DNA from: Ignavibacteria bacterium UBA961
GTDB taxonomy: Bacteria > Bacteroidota > Ignavibacteria > Kapaibacteriales > UBA961
Length of the DNA: 11,491 nt
Direction of reading: 5' to 3'
NCBI GenBank assembly: GCA_002293005.1
Contig: DBCJ01000051.1
Coordinates: 1 to 11,491 of the forward strand
Under the pieces are notes generated by a model. That model was not told the origin of the DNA. It did no database searches and was given only the letters and a program-made list of their open reading frames with translations. The position numbers and the translations under genes were made by a program. Shown one piece after another: positions 6,583 to 11,491 of the stretch. Within the stretch, counting starts at the first letter, position 1, and each line of letters starts with the position of its first letter.

Positions 6583-8730
6583 ATGCATCTTTTCAGGACA
6601 TTTCTCATATCGGTATTTCTTGTGATTGCAATATCAGCTTCATCATACTCACAAGATGATAAACCTACTTGGTTCATAGGTCCTTATGGTGCAATCATGC
6701 AAAGCATGCATTCCACAGGATTCAAAGATCTTCCAGGATATCCTTCATGCTGTTTTTCTGAACGATCAGGTACAGGCATTGGATATGACATCGGTATGCT
6801 GCTTCGATTTCCCATCAATGAAAAAATGAGTTTTCGATTATTTGGAGGAATTAATAGTCCGGGAGCAACAATATCAAGCGATGAAAAGATCGGTAATCAA
6901 TTCATACGCAATCCACAATTCCCTTTTGATACAATTGCCCGGGATATCACCGTTCAACATTCTATTGAATCCATGATCACTCAGATTTCAGCAAGACCAA
7001 TGATATCATATGCCTTGCCTTTTGGCGGAGATATTTCTGCAGGATTCGGATTGAATTATGTGCTAAGTCAATCATTCAATCAAAAGGAAACATTGATTTC
7101 ACCCGATAATGCTGCATTCTTGGATGGAAGAGGGACTCGTAATGACACTTCGGGAACAATCCCTGATCTTTCCTCTTTTCAAACCTCGCTTTCATTGGCA
7201 TATTCATATAATTTACCAATTTCAAACACTTCACTTCTTGTTCCATTCATAGAATATCATTATCCAATCCAATCTCTGACTTCATATGATTGGAATATCA
7301 GCAGAATTCAACTTGGTTTGGCATTGCAATTCGGAATTGTCCCAAGCAAAGCCCCAAAAGTAATTACTGATACAGTGTATAGAAGAGATACAATCATCAG
7401 AGTTTCGCCGATTGCAGTCAATACACCAACCATATTGAATGAAAGTCAAAAGGGATTTATCAAAGGTAAAGTAGATAATGATATTCGCATTGATACAATC
7501 ATGATCAGTGAAACATATGTGACAACATTGTTCACACCTCCAACTTACAAAGGAAATCTCGTAGTATATGGACTCGATGAAAAAGGTAAACAAACCTCAA
7601 AACCAACGATAAGAATTGAAGAATGGGAACAAATTGAGACATTCCCTTTGCTACCGTATATATATTTTGAGGAGGGTTCATCTGACTTAGGTGGAACCAA
7701 GCAAAGACTTTTGCTAGCCTCGCAAGCAGGATTGTTCAATGAAGATTCATTGCCATCTTCAACACTTGACATATATCGTGACATATTAAATATCATTGGA
7801 AGCAGAGCAAAAGCATCTTCTGCATCATTTGAAATTTCGGGATTCACCAATACAGTAATCGAGGATGATGTCCCCGGGATCACACTCCAAAGAGCCAAAA
7901 ACATACAGTCCTATATGCAATCCATCTGGGGCATTAGTTCTAATAAGATGTCTATAAATTCCGGGAAATTACCTCGTACCCCAACAAATCCCTCGACACT
8001 TGATGGTAAGCAAGAAAATGCAAGAGCTGAGATCTCATCGAAGGATCCCAATTTATTGAGTCCATTGAAGAAAAGAACTATCACCCGCACGATGAATCCA
8101 CCAATTTTGGCCATTCAACCTCAGATTCAAGCAGGTGCGGCCATAAAGTCATGGGAAATCATCATTGAAGATGGAGATCAGATAGTTCAAACATTTAAAG
8201 GGAATGGCAGAATCCCGGATAGCACTTTTACATGGACAATTTCCCCATCGAGTCAAATGTCGAATAATCCACTTGCGGTCACATTACAAGCCATAGACAC
8301 AATTGGAATCAATCATTCCTGGAACATGGATGTTCAAACAGAAAGAGTAACACTTCGCAATAAACAGGAATTACGCATCAATGATACATTGATCGAGCGA
8401 TTTGCCTTGATTCTCTTTGATTTTGACAAATCAAGTCTTAGTTCTGCAAATCAGACTATTGCCAATACCATAAAGCAGTCCATAAAGACAAATTCCGCTG
8501 TGACCATCACAGGTTATACTGACAGAACAGGTGATTCCACCTATAATCAGGTTTTATCCGAAGAGCGCTGTAAACAAGTGAGTCAATATTTGGGTCTTTC
8601 CCCAGGAACATATTCCATCATACCTATGGGTGGAAAAGAGATTCCTTTTGAAAATGATACACCTCAAGGAAGGGCTTATTCGAGGACTGTCATGATCGAA
8701 ATCAAAACACCGGTTAAAGAAAGGAAATAA
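6583..8730 (+). CDS. Large OmpA-family outer-membrane protein with degenerate plus intact OmpA domains
   Basis: The product is 715 aa. I start it at the ATG at 6583, which gives a clean signal peptide (MHLFRTFLISVFLVIAISASSYS) and an AAAAAGG SD (6568-6574) 8 bases upstream; the frame is open from 6502 but that part is thioesterase coding. Residues about 25-250 look like an outer-membrane barrel (many short amphipathic strands, FIGPYGAIMQ opening). A linker with DTVYRRDTI follows. Residues about 359-486 are an OmpA-like domain (YIYFEEGSSDL, then QRAKNIQSYM). Residues about 495-600 are Ig-like (SWEIIIEDG then FKGNGRIPD). Residues 605-715 are a standard OmpA C-terminal domain (LFDFDKSSL; TDRTGDSTYNQVLSEERCKQV), with D647 and R662 15 apart, as in diaminopimelate-binding members. 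It probably links the outer membrane to peptidoglycan. It is the last gene of the operon; no clear terminator follows. Confidence 0.88.
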   Translation: MHLFRTFLISVFLVIAISASSYSQDDKPTWFIGPYGAIMQSMHSTGFKDLPGYPSCCFSERSGTGIGYDIGMLLRFPINEKMSFRLFGGINSPGATISSDEKIGNQFIRNPQFPFDTIARDITVQHSIESMITQISARPMISYALPFGGDISAGFGLNYVLSQSFNQKETLISPDNAAFLDGRGTRNDTSGTIPDLSSFQTSLSLAYSYNLPISNTSLLVPFIEYHYPIQSLTSYDWNISRIQLGLALQFGIVPSKAPKVITDTVYRRDTIIRVSPIAVNTPTILNESQKGFIKGKVDNDIRIDTIMISETYVTTLFTPPTYKGNLVVYGLDEKGKQTSKPTIRIEEWEQIETFPLLPYIYFEEGSSDLGGTKQRLLLASQAGLFNEDSLPSSTLDIYRDILNIIGSRAKASSASFEISGFTNTVIEDDVPGITLQRAKNIQSYMQSIWGISSNKMSINSGKLPRTPTNPSTLDGKQENARAEISSKDPNLLSPLKKRTITRTMNPPILAIQPQIQAGAAIKSWEIIIEDGDQIVQTFKGNGRIPDSTFTWTISPSSQMSNNPLAVTLQAIDTIGINHSWNMDVQTERVTLRNKQELRINDTLIERFALILFDFDKSSLSSANQTIANTIKQSIKTNSAVTITGYTDRTGDSTYNQVLSEERCKQVSQYLGLSPGTYSIIPMGGKEIPFENDTPQGRAYSRTVMIEIKTPVKERK

Positions 8731-8765
8731 TACATATTTCTCTACGGGATTTCATGCCAAATCTC

Positions 8766-8773
8766 TAACTTTG
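8766..8773 (+). promoter_or_regulatory. Candidate Bacteroidota-type -7 box for icd
   Basis: TAACTTTG fits the TAnnTTTG -7 consensus described for Bacteroidota primary sigma factors. It lies about 40 bases before the icd ATG in the 84-bp gap after the OmpA gene. I see no convincing TTTG/TTG -33 box at the expected 19-21-base spacing, so the call rests on one element. A weak GGA (8803-8805), 9 bases before the ATG, may serve as the ribosome site. Confidence 0.4.
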
Positions 8774-8814
8774 CCGATTAAAATTCTCAATGTTCCCGCT
8801 TTGGATCTTACCTC

Positions 8815-10083
8815 ATGTCGTATGAAAAATTAAATACCCCTCAGCATGGTGATAAAATCACTGTTCAACCTGATGGATCACTCAATGTTCCCAATAATCC
8901 AATCATCCCATTTATAGAAGGTGATGGGACAGGACCGGATATTTGGGCAGCTTCTGTCAAAGTCCTCGATGCCGCAGTTGAAAAAGCATATGGCGGTTCA
9001 AAAAAGATTGAGTGGTTTGAGGTATTTGCAGGCGAAAAGTCAAATGAAGTCTATGGACCAAATACATGGCTTCCTGAAGATACATTGAAAGCTCTTCGTG
9101 AATATGTTGTTGGAATCAAAGGTCCACTCACAACTCCCGTTGGCGGTGGGATTCGGTCCATCAATGTTGCTCTCCGTCAATTGATGGACTTATATGTATG
9201 CTTGAGACCGGTACGATATTTTCAAGGTGTGCCTTCTCCTGTGAAGCGTCCGGAACTAGTGGACATGATCATTTTCCGTGAGAATACAGAAGACATCTAT
9301 GCCGGCATAGAATTCAAAGCAGGTGCAGAAGATACCGCTTCCCTGCTCTCATTTCTTGAAACTTCTTTCCCTGCTTTTCACAAAAAAATTCGTTTTGGAT
9401 CTGAGTCACCTGAACTTGTGGGTCTTGGCATCAAGCCAGTATCAGCTCCCGGTTCCAAAAGACTCATTCGTGCCGCTTTGAAATATGCCATCAGTCAGAA
9501 TCGCAAGAGCCTGACATTGGTTCATAAAGGGAATATCATGAAATTCACCGAAGGTGCTTTCAGGGATTGGGGTTATGAACTCGTCAAAGAGGAATTTTCT
9601 GATGTGGCAGTCGGCTGGGATGATTGCGGTGGAAACCCAGGTGACAAATTATTGGTAAAAGATTCAATAGCCGATGCTTTTCTCCAGCAGATTTTAACAA
9701 GACCTGCCGAATATGATGTCATAGCCACTTTGAATCTCAATGGTGATTATATCAGTGATGCGCTTGCCGCTCAAGTTGGTGGAATCGGTATAGCACCGGG
9801 TGCAAATATCAATTATGACAATGGATATGCCATTTTCGAAGCAACACATGGTACCGCACCAAAATATGCAGGTCTCGACAAAGTAAATCCTGGTTCCGTG
9901 ATTCTTTCCGGTGAAATGATGTTCCGTTATTTGGGTTGGAATGAGGCCGCTGATCTTATCATCAAAGGTATGGATGGCGCTATTTCAGCAAAAACCGTTA
10001 CCTATGATTTCGCTCGTTTGATGGATGGAGCAACCGAAGTATCGTGTTCTGCATTCGGTGATGCCATCATTCAACATATGTAA
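8815..10083 (+). CDS. icd: NADP-dependent isocitrate dehydrogenase, E. coli Icd type
   Basis: The product is 422 aa (E. coli Icd is 416) and aligns along its whole length. It oxidatively decarboxylates isocitrate to 2-oxoglutarate in the TCA cycle, making NADPH. Isocitrate site: S115 and N117 in IRSINVALRQ, plus R121 and R131. NADP determinants: K350 and Y351 in THGTAPKY, and Y397 and R401 in TYDFARLMDG, equal to E. coli K344, Y345, Y391 and R395, so NADP rather than NAD is expected. S115 is the residue phosphorylated by AceK in enterobacteria; whether a kinase exists here is unknown. A segment at about 262-276, between EEFSDV and LLVKDSIADAF, differs in sequence and length from E. coli. It is a single-gene unit with a -7 box upstream and a terminator downstream. 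Confidence 0.97.
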   Translation: MSYEKLNTPQHGDKITVQPDGSLNVPNNPIIPFIEGDGTGPDIWAASVKVLDAAVEKAYGGSKKIEWFEVFAGEKSNEVYGPNTWLPEDTLKALREYVVGIKGPLTTPVGGGIRSINVALRQLMDLYVCLRPVRYFQGVPSPVKRPELVDMIIFRENTEDIYAGIEFKAGAEDTASLLSFLETSFPAFHKKIRFGSESPELVGLGIKPVSAPGSKRLIRAALKYAISQNRKSLTLVHKGNIMKFTEGAFRDWGYELVKEEFSDVAVGWDDCGGNPGDKLLVKDSIADAFLQQILTRPAEYDVIATLNLNGDYISDALAAQVGGIGIAPGANINYDNGYAIFEATHGTAPKYAGLDKVNPGSVILSGEMMFRYLGWNEAADLIIKGMDGAISAKTVTYDFARLMDGATEVSCSAFGDAIIQHM

Positions 10084-10105
10084 TTTTTCGCAATGAAGTC
10101 TTTGG

Positions 10106-10147
10106 GGAGACGCGATACAGCAATGCACTCGCGTCTCCTTTTCTTTT
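10106..10147 (+). terminator. Intrinsic terminator after icd
   Basis: GGAGACGCGA (10106-10115) pairs perfectly with TCGCGTCTCC (10129-10138) around a 13-base loop, followed by TTTTCTTTT (10139-10147). It begins 22 bases after the icd stop and should end its transcript, implying that pyrG has its own promoter in the roughly 40 bases that follow. Confidence 0.9.
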
Positions 10148-10171
10148 GTATTCTCTTTTATTCACATCATA

Positions 10172-10195
10172 ATGCTCTTTGATCATGGCTGCTAA
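10172..10195 (+). other. Possible 7-codon upstream ORF overlapping the pyrG start
   Basis: An ATG at 10172 opens a 7-codon frame (MLFDHGC) ending at the TAA at 10193-10195. It overlaps the pyrG ATG (10185) in another frame. Neither ATG has an SD. Such an overlap could lower pyrG initiation or act in regulation, but a frame this short arises easily by chance. The rest of the 10148-10184 leader is AT-rich, with a TTTTG at about 10145-10149 that could be a -33 box; no matching -7 box is clear. Confidence 0.2.
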
Positions 10196-11491
10196 GAAAA
10201 CGAAATATATTTTCATTTCAGGTGGTGTTCTCTCTTCACTTGGAAAAGGAATTGCTTCCGCCTCCCTTGGTTTACTACTGAAACAAAGGGGTTTATCGGT
10301 CACAATCATGAAATTTGATCCATATATCAATGTGGATCCCGGGACAATGAACCCTCAACAACATGGTGAGGTCTATGTTACCGATGATGGAGCCGAATGC
10401 GATCTCGATCTCGGACATTATGAGCGTTATCTTGATGTTGATGGGACGAGATCCAATTCCGTTTCTTCAGGTCAAGTGTATTTTGAAGTAATTCAAAGAG
10501 AGCGTCAAGGACAGTATCTTGGTAAGACTGTACAAGTGATTCCACATATCACCGATGAAATCAAGAGACGCATGACAATTTATGATAAACTCTTTGATAT
10601 TGTCATCATCGAGATTGGTGGAACAGTAGGAGATATTGAATCTTTACCATTCATGGAATCCGTTCGTCAATTATGCATGGAGAAAGGTCCGAAAAGCACT
10701 CTAAACATTCACTTGACTTATGTTCCCTATATCAAATCTGCCGGGGAGTTAAAAACAAAACCAACGCAACATTCAGTTAAAATGTTGATGGAGATGGGAA
10801 TTAGACCTGATATTCTCCTCTGCCGTACTGAGCAACCTATCAATAAAGAATTGAAAAGTAAGATTGCCCTCTTCTGCAATGTTGAAGAAGATTCTGTCAT
10901 CGAGGTACTGGATGCAGAAACAATCTATGAAGTACCTCTAAGTCTTGCGAAACGCAATCTCGATCAAATCGTTCTGAAGAAATTTTCAATGTCACTCAGC
11001 AAATTGGACATGGACACATGGACCAAATTTGTCAATCGTATCAAACAACCTAAACATACTGTTCATATCGGATTGATCGGCAAATACAATCAAGTGAAAG
11101 ATTCGTATAAAAGTATTCTAGAAGCTTTCGTACATGCGGGTGCCATCAATAATGCAAAAGTTGAAATCACTTGGATTGATTCCGAAAACATCACTAAAAC
11201 AAGTGTGGCAAACACACTGAAAGGAATGCAGGGTATTCTTGTAGCTCCGGGTTTTGGATCAAGAGGCATTGAAGGAAAGATAGAAGCCATTAAATATGCC
11301 AGAGAAAACAAAATACCCTTCTTTGGCATCTGTCTTGGAATGCAATGTGCCGTAATTGAATTCGCACGCAATGTTGCAGGCATAAAAGATGCACATTCGG
11401 CTGAATTCAAAAAAGGAAAGGATTTGGTTATACACCTGATGTCAGCACAAAAGCAAGTGACAGATAAAGGTGGCACCATGAGACTTGGTTC
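10185..11491 (+). CDS. pyrG: CTP synthase (3' end outside window)
   Basis: The frame is open to the right edge: 435 codons plus two bases of a protein usually about 535 aa. It converts UTP, ATP and glutamine to CTP, the last step of de novo pyrimidine nucleotide synthesis. The synthetase domain (about 1-270) shows the ATP loop SGGVLSSLGKG (K21), FDPYINVDPGTM, EVYVTDDGAECDLDLGHYER, EIGGTVGDIESLPF and KTKPTQHSVK. The class I glutamine amidotransferase domain starts near 290 (HIGLIGKY), with nucleophile C383 in FFGICLGMQC. The catalytic His-Glu pair lies beyond the window. The oxyanion-loop motif reads VAPGFGSRG, where E. coli has VPGGFGYRG. The start at 10185 gives the normal family N-terminus (MAAKKTKYIFISGG), but there is no SD. 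It is transcribed separately from icd. Confidence 0.97.
   Translation, partial: MAAKKTKYIFISGGVLSSLGKGIASASLGLLLKQRGLSVTIMKFDPYINVDPGTMNPQQHGEVYVTDDGAECDLDLGHYERYLDVDGTRSNSVSSGQVYFEVIQRERQGQYLGKTVQVIPHITDEIKRRMTIYDKLFDIVIIEIGGTVGDIESLPFMESVRQLCMEKGPKSTLNIHLTYVPYIKSAGELKTKPTQHSVKMLMEMGIRPDILLCRTEQPINKELKSKIALFCNVEEDSVIEVLDAETIYEVPLSLAKRNLDQIVLKKFSMSLSKLDMDTWTKFVNRIKQPKHTVHIGLIGKYNQVKDSYKSILEAFVHAGAINNAKVEITWIDSENITKTSVANTLKGMQGILVAPGFGSRGIEGKIEAIKYARENKIPFFGICLGMQCAVIEFARNVAGIKDAHSAEFKKGKDLVIHLMSAQKQVTDKGGTMRLG

Noticed and set aside
7545..7904. 119-codon minus-strand ORF opposite the OmpA-family gene
   Set aside because: Antisense shadow of a strand with clear domains; no SD and low-complexity Ser-rich product.
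8731..8814. Terminator after the OmpA-family gene (CGGGA and TCCCG complement)
   Set aside because: The 5-base arms are about 50 bases apart with no T-tract, so not a credible terminator.
10067..10330. Minus-strand 87-codon ORF spanning the icd terminator and pyrG start
   Set aside because: It runs antisense through the icd terminator hairpin and conserved pyrG coding sequence.
1..11491. Mobile element, CRISPR array, tRNA or hidden defence system
   Set aside because: I saw no transposase, inverted terminal repeats, regularly spaced repeats, cloverleaf or nuclease/toxin pair; almost all the DNA is accounted for by conserved genes.

Overview
The window is an ordinary, gene-dense piece of a bacterial chromosome of the Bacteroidota/Chlorobiota (FCB) group. 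Three things point there: a secreted protein with a type IX secretion (T9SS) C-terminal sorting domain, a DUF4835-family protein known mainly from T9SS-bearing lineages, and a TAnnTTTG-type -7 box ahead of icd. The choice-of-anchor/cohesin-like architecture of the first gene, a tandem-OmpA outer-membrane protein and real use of Shine-Dalgarno (SD) sequences suggest a deep-branching member (Kapabacteria/Chlorobi-like) rather than a classical Bacteroides; that narrower placement is inference. The DNA is AT-rich throughout, and I see no insertion sequence, phage gene, tRNA, rRNA or CRISPR array.

Layout. (1) 1-1026, +: the 3' end of a large T9SS cargo protein. It converges on the next block, and an excellent bidirectional terminator (1041-1079) separates them. 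(2) 4126-1082, -: a two-gene unit with an uncharacterised, Met/His/Cys-rich predicted outer-membrane protein followed by a PgpH-type 7TM-HD cyclic-di-AMP phosphodiesterase. (3) 4151-8730, +: a tightly packed four-gene unit of a DUF4835 (PorD-like) exported protein, low-specificity L-threonine aldolase, a 4HBT/YbgC-like thioesterase and a large OmpA-family protein. The first two junctions are 4-bp ATGA overlaps and the third is a 4-bp gap. Blocks 2 and 3 diverge from a shared 24-bp spacer. (4) 8815-10083, +: icd, encoding an E. coli-type NADP isocitrate dehydrogenase, with its own candidate promoter and a strong terminator. (5) 10185-end, +: pyrG, CTP synthase, running off the right edge after 435 codons.

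How the genes relate. Blocks 1-3 share a cell-envelope theme: T9SS cargo, a T9SS-associated lineage protein, an outer-membrane protein, an OmpA-type peptidoglycan anchor, and a c-di-AMP hydrolase, since c-di-AMP often governs osmotic and wall homeostasis. The threonine aldolase and thioesterase are metabolic genes locked into that operon by translational coupling. icd and pyrG are separate housekeeping genes. I found no convincing new defence or mobile system. The most distinctive items are the near-identical coupled start/stop junctions, the composition of the outer-membrane protein beside pgpH, the degenerate first OmpA domain, and the ungapped cohesin-like/T9SS cargo architecture.
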